A DNA stretch of 64,000 bases. Source: an uncultured delta proteobacterium (GTDB lineage: Bacteria > Desulfobacterota > Desulfobulbia > Desulfobulbales > Desulfocapsaceae). Where the stretch lies: positions 1 to 64,000 of the forward strand of contig CAIUQR010000032.1 of the NCBI GenBank assembly GCA_903901335.1, read 5' to 3'. Below the pieces are notes generated by a model that saw only the letters and a list, made by a program, of their open reading frames with translations, was not told where the DNA came from and did not search any database. Numbering within the stretch: the stretch's first letter is position 1; each line of letters opens with the position of its first letter. Positions 10,141 to 19,106 of the stretch are shown piece after piece. The position numbers and the translations under genes are program-made.

Positions 10141-10178
10141 GTGTTACAACTTCTTAAAAACGGTTAAGCAATGAATAA

Positions 10179-12590
10179 TTACGCCTTTTTTTGCACCCGG
10201 GCAGCTTTTTTTTCGGATTTTCCGAAGGCGATACGGACAACCTCGTCCATGTCCTTCACCGGGAAAAATTGCATCTTTTTCCGGACATCCGCCGGAATTT
10301 CGATGAGGTCCATTTTATTCTGATCGGGAATAATAACCTTGTTGATATTCGCCCGCAGGGCTGCCAGAGCCTTTTCCTTCAAGCCGCCGATGGGCAGTAC
10401 CCTGCCCCGCAGGGTTACCTCACCGGTCATCGCCAGCCCTTTGATCAACTTTTTCTTGACGATGGCGGAATAGAGGGCTGTCGCCATGGTGATCCCGGCG
10501 GACGGCCCGTCCTTCGGTATCGCCCCGGCAGGTACATGGATATGGATATCGGTCTTCTCGAAATATTCCTCTTCAACCCCCATTTCCTGAGACCGGCTGC
10601 GGCAGTAGGTCAGCGCCGCCTGAGCCGATTCCTTCATCACATCCCCAAGCTGGCCGGTAAGGATCAGTTTCCCCTTGCCCGGCATCAGATTCACCTCGAT
10701 ATGCAGGATCTCACCGCCGATCTCCGTCCAGGCAAGACCAGTCACCAGACCCGGCTGGTCCAGCGTTTCAATCTCCGAATCGGGGATTGACTTCGGAGGC
10801 CCGAGATACTTATCCAGCGTCTGCTTGGTAATACTGTAAGGTCCCTTTCCGCCTTCGGCGATCTTCCGGGCAATCTTTCTGCACAACTTTCCGATCTCCC
10901 GTTCCAGATTCCTGAGTCCGGCCTCGTAGGTGTAATGGGTAATGATATGGATCAACGTCTCGTCCTGGATTTTGATATGGGACGTGTCGATACCATTTTC
11001 TTTCAGCTGCCGCGGCAGCAGATACCGATTGGCGATGACGAGTTTCTCCTCCTGCGTATACCCCGACAGACGGATAACCTCCATCCTGTCCAGAAGCGGG
11101 CTGGGGATGGTATCGCTCATATTGGCGGTGGTGATAAACATGACCTTGGAGAGATCGCAGGGTAGATTCAGATAATGATCCGAGAATTCGAAATTCTGCT
11201 CGGGATCGAGAACTTCGAGCAGTGCCGAAGAAGGATCGCCCCGATAATCGGAGCCGATCTTGTCGATCTCGTCCATCATAAAGATCGGGTTATTGGATTT
11301 GACGGTCTTCAGGCCCTGGATAATCCGGCCCGGCATCGCCCCGATATAGGTCCGCCGATGGCCGCGGATTTCCGCCTCATCACGCATGCCGCCAAGCGAA
11401 ATGCGATGAAACTTCCGCCCCATGGCCCGGGCGATGGACTGGCCGAGCGAGGTCTTGCCGACACCCGGGGGACCGACAAAGCAGAGAATGGGACCTTTGG
11501 TGGAGGTGTTCAATTTGCGCACGGCCAGATATTCCAAAATCCTCTCTTTCACCTTGTCCAGGCCGAAATGATCCTCGTCCAGGACCTTTTTCGCAGCTAC
11601 CAGATCAAGGCTGTCACGAGTGCCTTTTTCCCAGGGAACATCGAGAATCCAGTCGATATAGGTCCTGATGATCGTGGCCTCGGAGGAGTCGGGATGCATC
11701 ATCTCCATCCGGCTGAGTTGCTTTTTCGCCTCCTTCCGGACTGGTTTGGGCATCTTCTTTTTCTTCAGCTTCTTCTCCAGCTCTTCGATCTCCTGGATAC
11801 GCTCATCGGTATCACCAAGCTCTTTTTGCAGGGCATGCAGCTGTTCGCGGAGATAGTATTCACGCTGCGACTTGCTCATCTCCTCTTTCGCGTCATTCTG
11901 GATCTTGGCCTGGACGGTGGAGACCTCCAGTTCCTTGGTCAGCAGCTCACTCACCAGCTTCAGCCGTTTGACCGGATTCGACTCTTCCAGGATAGATTGT
12001 GATTCGGCTATCTTCAGGCGCAGATTGGAGCCGACGAGATCGGCAAGACGGCCTGGCTCCTCGATATTATTGATAATCATCATCAGGTCGGCCGACAGGA
12101 TACCCCGAAGAGACATGATCTTCTCGGTTTGTTCCCGCACGGTACGCATCATGGCCTCGACCTCGACGGTGATCGGCCCGGCCTCTTCTTCTTCAATCAC
12201 CTCAACAGAAACCTGGTACGATGGCTCCTTGCGTTTATATTCCTTTATACGGGCCTTGGACATGGCCTGCACCAGCACCTTCAAACGGCCATCTGGTAAC
12301 TTTAACGTCCGCATGACCATGCAGACCATCCCTGTTTCGTACAGATCTTCGGCGGCGGGATTGTCCTTGGTTGCATCTTTCTGGGTTACAAGCATTAGCA
12401 ATTTGTTCGATCCAAGGGCCTCGTTCACCGCCTCAACCGAATTCGGACGACCGACAAAGAGGGGGATTATCATATAGTTGAAGATCACTACATCACGAAC
12501 GGCCATCATCGGTAACACTTCAGGGATTTCCATATCTTCATTGCCGGAAAAATCGTCCATACCGATGCTTAATGAATCATTATATTCCAC
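10179..12590 (-). CDS. lon: ATP-dependent Lon protease
   Basis: [22 protein letters not shown]; catalytic [15 protein letters not shown]; probable GTG start at 12590 with GGAGG 5 nt upstream (ORF track gives 12632). Confidence 0.96.
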   Translation of the reverse strand: MEYNDSLSIGMDDFSGNEDMEIPEVLPMMAVRDVVIFNYMIIPLFVGRPNSVEAVNEALGSNKLLMLVTQKDATKDNPAAEDLYETGMVCMVMRTLKLPDGRLKVLVQAMSKARIKEYKRKEPSYQVSVEVIEEEEAGPITVEVEAMMRTVREQTEKIMSLRGILSADLMMIINNIEEPGRLADLVGSNLRLKIAESQSILEESNPVKRLKLVSELLTKELEVSTVQAKIQNDAKEEMSKSQREYYLREQLHALQKELGDTDERIQEIEELEKKLKKKKMPKPVRKEAKKQLSRMEMMHPDSSEATIIRTYIDWILDVPWEKGTRDSLDLVAAKKVLDEDHFGLDKVKERILEYLAVRKLNTSTKGPILCFVGPPGVGKTSLGQSIARAMGRKFHRISLGGMRDEAEIRGHRRTYIGAMPGRIIQGLKTVKSNNPIFMMDEIDKIGSDYRGDPSSALLEVLDPEQNFEFSDHYLNLPCDLSKVMFITTANMSDTIPSPLLDRMEVIRLSGYTQEEKLVIANRYLLPRQLKENGIDTSHIKIQDETLIHIITHYTYEAGLRNLEREIGKLCRKIARKIAEGGKGPYSITKQTLDKYLGPPKSIPDSEIETLDQPGLVTGLAWTEIGGEILHIEVNLMPGKGKLILTGQLGDVMKESAQAALTYCRSRSQEMGVEEEYFEKTDIHIHVPAGAIPKDGPSAGITMATALYSAIVKKKLIKGLAMTGEVTLRGRVLPIGGLKEKALAALRANINKVIIPDQNKMDLIEIPADVRKKMQFFPVKDMDEVVRIAFGKSEKKAARVQKKA

Positions 12591-12886
12591 ACAGACCTCC
12601 TGACAGAAATGATGGTCCGGCATGATAATCATATATCACGACGAACCACACACTTGAGGAATTCAACCCCTGCTCCGGTATCATTGCCCCTGTGTTTATA
12701 TTGTACACAAAATCTTTAATTTATCAAAAAAGTTGGAAAAAGCTAAACACTGACTTATATGAAGTCAAGATGACAAGCGCAAGCTTATTTACCATATGTT
12801 ATTATTTCTTGAACTCTTGCCCCATTTCAACCATATTGAGCATATTTCTAAATATTATGTATCCTTATTCACAATAAGCAAGGAGA

Positions 12887-13693
12887 ATGAATATGTTAAA
12901 CGCCGGATCATTTTTTGCCCTGTCGGATTTCCCCCATACGGAAATATTCCCAACAGAAGAATATGTCTGGACTGGCCTCAACCTATTGAAAGAATATATG
13001 GATTCTTTTTCTTATCCCACTTTTTATACCGGTTTGATCAAGGAGGGAGTCCCCTTGAGAGAGACTGTAATCCTCTATGAAGAGGAACTCCTTGATTCAA
13101 CGCATTTCGAGATAGTCTACGGAGATACAACCAAAGGAAAACTGGCTGTGTTCAAAAACGGTGAACAACTTGCCGGGGCCACGGTGATCATGGCCGGCAC
13201 TGTTCTGCTCGGCAGACAGATCAAACTGGGGCAAGGAGTATTGATCGAAAGCGGTGCGATGATCAAATCTCCCGCCATCATCGGCGATCAGACCGAAGTC
13301 CGCCAGGGTGCCTATCTGCGCGGATATTGTCTGACCGGCAGGAGTTGCGTTCTCGGGCATACGACTGAGGTCAAGCATTCCATCTTTTTAAACCGCGCCA
13401 AAGCCGGACATTTTGCCTATCTGGGTGATTCCATCCTCGGCGAAAACGCCAACCTTGGGGCCGGCACCAAATTTGCCAACCTCCGATTTCTCGATGGTAA
13501 TATCACGGTCAGGACTAAAGATGGTTTCATTGATACCGGCAGACGAAAATTCGGCGCGATTCTCGGTGATAACACCCAGACCGGCTGCAATTCCGTCACC
13601 AGCCCCGGAACTCTGATCGGCAAAGACTCCTTTCTGTTACCGAATACCACCGCCCGTTCGGGATATCATTCTCCCAGGAGCATTATCCGTTAG
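12887..13693 (+). CDS. Left-handed beta-helix (hexapeptide repeat) GlmU-like transferase
   Basis: Repeats such as LGRQIKLGQGVLIESGAMIKSPAIIGDQTEVRQGAYLRG and LGHTTEVKHSIFL. Confidence 0.75.
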   Translation: MNMLNAGSFFALSDFPHTEIFPTEEYVWTGLNLLKEYMDSFSYPTFYTGLIKEGVPLRETVILYEEELLDSTHFEIVYGDTTKGKLAVFKNGEQLAGATVIMAGTVLLGRQIKLGQGVLIESGAMIKSPAIIGDQTEVRQGAYLRGYCLTGRSCVLGHTTEVKHSIFLNRAKAGHFAYLGDSILGENANLGAGTKFANLRFLDGNITVRTKDGFIDTGRRKFGAILGDNTQTGCNSVTSPGTLIGKDSFLLPNTTARSGYHSPRSIIR

Positions 13694-13877
13694 CCGGTTT
13701 CCGATCATCGGTTAACGGTAGAGAATTTACACTCGTTACCCCTTCCAAATTTTCTGATTCTGGATTATTTTTATTGATCGGAAGTGCTTGAATACGATAA
13801 CATGATAACAATGTTACAGAAGGGAACCGATCCAATCTGATATGTTATGAACTACCAACATAAACCAAGGATATCTT

Positions 13878-15389
13878 ATGAGAACTATTAAAAAAGCTGA
13901 TTTCGTTGATTCCATTGCCGACAGCCTGCAGTTTATCTCCTATTACCATCCGCTGGATTTCGTCCGGGCCATGCATGCCGCCTACCTCCGGGAGGAAAAT
14001 AAGGCGGCCAAAGATGCAATCGGCCAGATTTTGATTAACTCCAGGATGGCAGCCATTGGCCGCCGTCCGATCTGCCAGGACACGGGTATCGTTACCGCCT
14101 TTGTCAAGATCGGGATGCAGTGCTGCCTAGACACCGACATGACCGTCCAGGAGATGGTCGACGAAGGAGTCCGCCGCGCCTATAAAAATCCGCAGAACCC
14201 GCTCCGGCTCTCCGTTGTCGCTTCACCGGCGACAAACAGAAAAAACACCAGGGACAACACCCCTGCCGTCGTCTATACCGAGTTGGTCCCGGGCGATGGT
14301 CTGGAGGTCTTCATCGCCGCCAAGGGCGGCGGTTCTGAAAACAAGACCAAATCCGTGATGCTGAATCCGAGTGACTCCATCGTTGAATGGGTAAAACGCA
14401 CGGTGCCTCTGATGGGCGCCGGCTGGTGCCCTCCGGGGATACTGGGGATCGGTATCGGCGGCACCGTCGATAAGGCCATGCTGCTGGCCAAGGAATCCCT
14501 GATGGAGCCCGTCGACATGCCGGAACTGCTCAAACGCGGTCCGCAGAATAAGATCGAAGAGCTGCGCATCGAGATCTACGAGGCGGTCAACAGTCTCGGT
14601 ATCGGCGCCCAGGGGTTGGGAGGGCTGACAACCGTGCTTGATGTCAGGATCCGCGATTACCCGACCCACGCCGCCTCCCTGCCGGTGGCGATGATCCCGA
14701 ACTGCGCCGCCACCCGCCATATCCATTTCAAACTTGACGGTAGCGGTCCGGCGGCCTTGACTCCGCCGAGGATTGAGGAATGGCCGGAGATCGCGCTTGA
14801 GGCCGGAGCAGACGTCAAGCGGGTCTTTATCGAATCCCTGACCAAAAAAGATATTGCCGAATGGAAGACCGGCGAGACCCTGCTCTTAAACGGCAAGATC
14901 CTCACCGGCCGGGATGCCGCCCACCGCCGCATCCAGGAATTCTACACGAAGGGCGAACCGCTGCCGGAAGGTGTTGACTTTAAAGGACGTTTCATCTATT
15001 ACGTTGGGCCGGTCGACCCGGTAGGCGATGAGGTAGTCGGTCCTGCCGGGCCCACCACCTCGACCAGGATGGACAAGTATACCGACATGATGCTGGAAAA
15101 GGCCGGCCTTATGGGCATGATCGGCAAATCCGAGCGCGGCGACGCGACCATCGCCTCGATCAAGAAACATGGCGCCGTCTATCTGATGGCAGTCGGCGGA
15201 GCCGCCTATCTGGTCTCAAAGGCCATCAAGAAATCACGGACCGTAGCCTTTGCCGATCTGGGGATGGAGGCGATCTATGAATTCGAAGTGGAAGACATGC
15301 CGGTGACCGTGGCCGTCGACAGCCGCGGCGAGGCGATCCACAAGACCGGCCCTGTCTTCTGGCAGAAGGAAATTGCTAAAAGAAAATAA
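13878..15389 (+). CDS. Fumarate hydratase, class I (iron-sulfur)
   Basis: RRPICQDTGIVTAFVKIGMQ; GGGSENKTKSVMLNP; VGPVDPVGDEVVGPAGPTTSTRMDKYTD. Confidence 0.95.
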   Translation: MRTIKKADFVDSIADSLQFISYYHPLDFVRAMHAAYLREENKAAKDAIGQILINSRMAAIGRRPICQDTGIVTAFVKIGMQCCLDTDMTVQEMVDEGVRRAYKNPQNPLRLSVVASPATNRKNTRDNTPAVVYTELVPGDGLEVFIAAKGGGSENKTKSVMLNPSDSIVEWVKRTVPLMGAGWCPPGILGIGIGGTVDKAMLLAKESLMEPVDMPELLKRGPQNKIEELRIEIYEAVNSLGIGAQGLGGLTTVLDVRIRDYPTHAASLPVAMIPNCAATRHIHFKLDGSGPAALTPPRIEEWPEIALEAGADVKRVFIESLTKKDIAEWKTGETLLLNGKILTGRDAAHRRIQEFYTKGEPLPEGVDFKGRFIYYVGPVDPVGDEVVGPAGPTTSTRMDKYTDMMLEKAGLMGMIGKSERGDATIASIKKHGAVYLMAVGGAAYLVSKAIKKSRTVAFADLGMEAIYEFEVEDMPVTVAVDSRGEAIHKTGPVFWQKEIAKRK

Positions 15390-15458
15390 CCCCGGCGCAC
15401 GGGATCGTTGGAACTCCTCGACCGAAAGAGGCCGAGGAGTCAACCCCCGGTCAGCTTC

Positions 15459-15737
15459 TCATGCCGTAAGCTCCCGTTGTCCTTCGTATCCACAAGGGGT
15501 GGCGGCTTCAGACAAAGCCTGCTGCCGCAATGGTTGTATTTTGAAATCGACCGCAAAGATCGACAAATCAAGTTCATTGTCGATCAGGTAGTTCAGAGAA
15601 TACTCAAATGTGCCGTTCCGGATCTGCTTCTTGAAAAAGACAGGGATGAACTGACCCTGGGCATAAGAATACGGCGTCATTGTCCACCGGAAATCCCCCT
15701 TACCAGAGGTTGAGCGGTTTATTCCCCAAAATTTCAA
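15459..15737 (-). pseudogene. IS1182-like transposase N-terminal fragment
   Basis: SYAQGQFIPVFFKKQIRNGTFEYSLNYLIDNELDLSIFAVDFK resembles transposase N-termini (IP.....I.PGTFE..LNYLIDNE.DLSIFD...); rest of gene missing. Confidence 0.6.
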
Positions 15738-15791
15738 TGCATTATACCAAAATGTTGCCGATTTTCCTATGCTTTTTTACCTTTTCCTACA

Positions 15792-15850
15792 GGCTAACGG
15801 GGAGTTCACCGGGAGCGTAAACGATCCGGTGGAACGTTTCGTTATGTGCC
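15792..15850 (-). repeat. Candidate integron attC recombination site
   Basis: GGCTAACG-GGGA-GTTCACCGG-(13 nt)-CCGGTGGAAC-GTTT-CGTTATGTGCC: paired R boxes, unpaired spacers, L stem with one extrahelical G. Confidence 0.55.
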
Positions 15851-15904
15851 GAGGTTGGCACGTGTTTCTTAAGGGTACGCATAATATATAACATCATTCT
15901 AGTA

Positions 15905-16180
15905 TGTTATGCAAGTATCAGGCCCAGCCAGGTAGTGACGAGGGGTGTAGCGGTATCACAACTGGGTATCCAGCAATAATGCCTGGGAAGGCAGTGGCCC
16001 TGCTGCGGCAGCGTACCGCGAACGCACGGGGCGACGAATAGAAAACGAGTGAGGCGGGTCTGGAGGGACGAGTCCGCAACACAGGATAAAGTCCTCTAAC
16101 TACTATAGGCCAGACACGTATACTCGGCGCTCGTGTGCGGAAAGACATGTGTTTACCCCGGGAGACCCGCTACACATGGA
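15905..16180 (+). mobile_element. Possible group II intron RNA remnant (5' part, no ORF)
   Basis: Structured, non-coding GC-rich stretch resembling intron sequence upstream of group II RT ORFs (ACCGCGAACGCACGGGGCGACGAATAGAAAACGAGTGAGGCGGG..., GTGCGGAAAGACATGTGTTTACCCCGGGAGACC); no RT ORF or domain V seen. Confidence 0.35.
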
Positions 16181-16184
16181 AACA

Positions 16185-16279
16185 GGACGCAGTAATGTTT
16201 TTAGGTTCCATGCAGCCCATTATCCTCTACTTCTGAAGATATGCTTTAATATACAAAACACAAAAACATAACTGCGTCC
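16185..16279. repeat. MITE/REP-like element defined by an 18-bp inverted repeat (17/18)
   Basis: GGACGCAGTAATGTTTTT (16185-16202) and AAAAACATAACTGCGTCC (16262-16279). Confidence 0.5.
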
Positions 16280-16295
16280 CCATTTTCACAATGGT

Positions 16296-17129
16296 CTATT
16301 GTTTGACGAACTCCACTCGACGATTCTTCGCCTTGCCTTCATCCGTCTCATTTGAGGCTACCGGCGAGTATGGCCCGACTCCAGCGGACTTCAGGCGCGA
16401 CACGGATATGCCTCGCCCGGTAAGCGCCTTAACCACGGAAGCGGCGCGGTCGGAAGAAAGTTTTAGGTTTGATTCGAGGCTGCCGACACTGTCCGTATGG
16501 CCGACGACGTAGACCTTGAGTGCGGAGGAGCCGTTAAGCAGCTTCAACATCTCGACCAGAGCAGACTCCGACTCAGGCTTGATTGTGGCCGAAGCGGTGT
16601 CGAAGTAGATGCCGTAGACTATCGTCTTGCCTGTGTCGGCGAGGTCATTCCGCATCACATTGGCATTTGCTACGACGTCCTGCTTCATCGCCTGCGACTC
16701 GACAATCGTAAGACTGTAATCCGAACCGTCATTGAACGCTTCCACATAGACCCCGGTTAAGACGCCTTCCTTTCTGATCTCGGCTGCCATCCGCCTTTCA
16801 TCGCCTCCGAGGACTTTTCCCCCGGCCTGCTTGATCGCCGTTTCGTAGTTTCGCACGATCTGCAGCATACTGATTGGCCGGCCACCATCCTTCCGCGAAT
16901 AATCGCAGGAGTATACTTTCCCTTCCCAGTGGACTTCCTCGCCCCCAATCACCGTCGGATCGAATCCGGCAAACTCAGATACGTTATAATGGCAGATATA
17001 GTAGTCGGGCATGCGGGTTAGCAATGGGTGATCCTTGCTTCCTTTGATATCTGTTTGGGCGAGAGCAACCCCCAAAGTCAAAAAAGAAATAAATAGAATG
17101 CCGGACAAGATGTAAGCGATTCTCTTCAT
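16296..17129 (-). CDS. OmpA-family protein with signal peptide
   Basis: MKRIAYILSGILFISFLTLGVALAQ signal; C-terminal VYVVGHTDSVGSLESNLKLSSDRAASVVKAL...NRRVEFVKQ OmpA/MotB domain. Confidence 0.88.
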   Translation of the reverse strand: MKRIAYILSGILFISFLTLGVALAQTDIKGSKDHPLLTRMPDYYICHYNVSEFAGFDPTVIGGEEVHWEGKVYSCDYSRKDGGRPISMLQIVRNYETAIKQAGGKVLGGDERRMAAEIRKEGVLTGVYVEAFNDGSDYSLTIVESQAMKQDVVANANVMRNDLADTGKTIVYGIYFDTASATIKPESESALVEMLKLLNGSSALKVYVVGHTDSVGSLESNLKLSSDRAASVVKALTGRGISVSRLKSAGVGPYSPVASNETDEGKAKNRRVEFVKQ

Positions 17130-17167
17130 TATTTTACTCCTCCTTGTGGAACTTCGAAATCTGTTGC

Positions 17168-17215
17168 AGTTAACGCCGCCTTCACCAGTTCATCTGGTGA
17201 AAGGCCCGGTTGGAA
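17168..17215 (-). repeat. Candidate integron attC recombination site
   Basis: AGTTAAC-GCCG-CCTTCACCAG-ttcat-CTGGTGAAAGG-CCCG-GTTGGAA: imperfect palindrome with one extrahelical base in the same half as the 15.8 kb site. Confidence 0.45.
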
Positions 17216-17303
17216 ACTTTGCGACTCCTATGTTTTTACGTTCCGATGTTGTGCATCTTATCAATAATAATTAAAGATGCGACTCCGATCAGTCTTTTAT
17301 TGG

Positions 17304-18536
17304 TCAAGTCTGAAATTCAGTAATTGGTTGCGATGCATTGATAAGTCTAAAATCCTGAATACTTTCCCAGCCGTCCACACCAGACACAATTATTCCCTCT
17401 TCGATGCAGGCGACACCAATTAAGGCAGACCTTGTTTTTGAACATACTCGATGAATTGGCTTCTTGTAATTCTTTGATAAATCTGATGTATCCTCGTATG
17501 CATTCAATCGAACCACTCCTGGCCTAGTTTGTCCTTTGTAATGAGTGGAGACGAATTCGTAAACTGGCAACCCCTGGGGACTAACCATTGTGTCGTCGCT
17601 ATGAGGAGGTAAATCATCTGATGTATAAGATATTGTTGCACCTTCATTAAGCCCACTTGTCATCATCATTTCAAATCCTGCATATGTGATAACGCCACCA
17701 CCGGTAGGTATATTGAAATATGAACCTGCGATCTGACGCCATATTCTGATGAGTTCACTGTAAGCTTGTTTTACATTTATTGGGCTAATGCAGGAGTGAG
17801 GAAGAGTTGCTGATGGAAACTTTGCATGTTGTAGATTGCATCGAATATCGGTATATTGAGACCTTATAATATATTCAACTGCATCCTCATTCCCTGTTGG
17901 AGTGAAATGCGCAAGACTTGTTGTAGAATTGACAAGCGACAAACACCTCTTCAGCCACTTACCTTCTTTCTCTCCGCGCTGTTTTGGGCATATCTTGTTT
18001 AGGAGCGATTCAAATGCTAAAAATAGATTCCTATATGCTTCAAATAAGTCGCTCGACGATTGAGAAAGACGGTAATAACGAAATGATTCATTCCATATTG
18101 GTTCTGGTGGAGGTGGAGGTTTTACTTCATTCCCAGATGCATCAATATGCTTAACCTCCGCGCTAACTCCCATCGAGAAGTCAAACAAACTGTAGACATA
18201 AGCTACTGTTTTTCCATTAGTGCAGTAAACACCAATATTCGAAGTTTCTGGTTTTGATAAATGTGTTGATACAATGCCTTTCACTGACAAGATATCTAAC
18301 CCATGCTGAATGGCAGAAAATCCTTGGGATTGCAATGCATCAATATCCAACATTGAAGTTGTTCTTGCAACAACTTCAATTGAATCCCTTACAAACTCAA
18401 CTTGCCACGAGCCGTTTTCGATTTCGTAAACGTATGTTATTGGTGATTTCTTTAGCAGAGAAAACGATATTCCTGACTTATACTTTCCCTTAAATGATTC
18501 AGAACCTGCAATGAACATCTTTCCTAAGAATGCCAT
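17304..18536 (-). CDS. Uncharacterized protein with HEPN-like helical region (possibly MauJ-annotated family)
   Basis: 410-aa ORF, AGGAGA 5 nt before the ATG; SSDLFEAYRNLFLAFESLLNKI...YTDIRCNLQHAKF contains RX4H (RCNLQH). Confidence 0.6.
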   Translation of the reverse strand: MAFLGKMFIAGSESFKGKYKSGISFSLLKKSPITYVYEIENGSWQVEFVRDSIEVVARTTSMLDIDALQSQGFSAIQHGLDILSVKGIVSTHLSKPETSNIGVYCTNGKTVAYVYSLFDFSMGVSAEVKHIDASGNEVKPPPPPEPIWNESFRYYRLSQSSSDLFEAYRNLFLAFESLLNKICPKQRGEKEGKWLKRCLSLVNSTTSLAHFTPTGNEDAVEYIIRSQYTDIRCNLQHAKFPSATLPHSCISPINVKQAYSELIRIWRQIAGSYFNIPTGGGVITYAGFEMMMTSGLNEGATISYTSDDLPPHSDDTMVSPQGLPVYEFVSTHYKGQTRPGVVRLNAYEDTSDLSKNYKKPIHRVCSKTRSALIGVACIEEGIIVSGVDGWESIQDFRLINASQPITEFQT

Positions 18537-18665
18537 GGATTCTCCTTGAGCCAACAAGTTATTAGCTAAACGAAATCGTCCAGGTAATGCACAAAATATG
18601 ATTATTAGCTATAAAAGCAAAAAACATGCAATATTTAAATATTTTCGTCATGAATTCAAAATATT

Positions 18666-19085
18666 TCAAAAACCCAATGGACTTTTTGTCTCTTTCGCGG
18701 TTTTGCTCGGTATACAGTGGGTATATATCATCGTTGTTCTCACGTCAGTGTGCCCCAGCATTGTTTGAATCGTCCGTATGTCGTAATTTGCCTGCAAAAG
18801 ATGCGTAGCAAAACTGTGTCGAAAAGTATGCGATCTAACGCGCTTTGTGAGTTTTGCTATCCTTGCGGCATTTTTTAACGCCTCCTGAACCTGCGATTCG
18901 TGCAGGTGATATCGTCGACGCTCTTTTGTTCCTGGTATCGGAGTCAGTCCCTATTGCGGAAAAAACCATTGCCAGATGAAATCCTTGGCGGCAGCCGGAT
19001 ACATTTTTTGCAGATTATTCAAATCGCTACCGCCTCCCCTGGTTATACATGCTCGCTCTATTCCAGGCCTTTTATAAATATCTCC
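18666..19085 (-). pseudogene. Degenerate integron-type tyrosine recombinase (IntI-like), C-terminal part with in-frame TAG
   Basis: ...[117 protein letters not shown]; aligns by eye with IntI1 including the IntI-specific insertion. Confidence 0.8.
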
Positions 19086-19106
19086 CTGAAGTGAGAAGTT
19101 GAGAGA

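Noticed and set aside
15410-15444. ACTCCTCG...CGAGGAGT hairpin after fumarase as a mobile-element end
   Set aside because: Most simply the fumarase transcript 3' hairpin; no matching partner repeat was found in the island.
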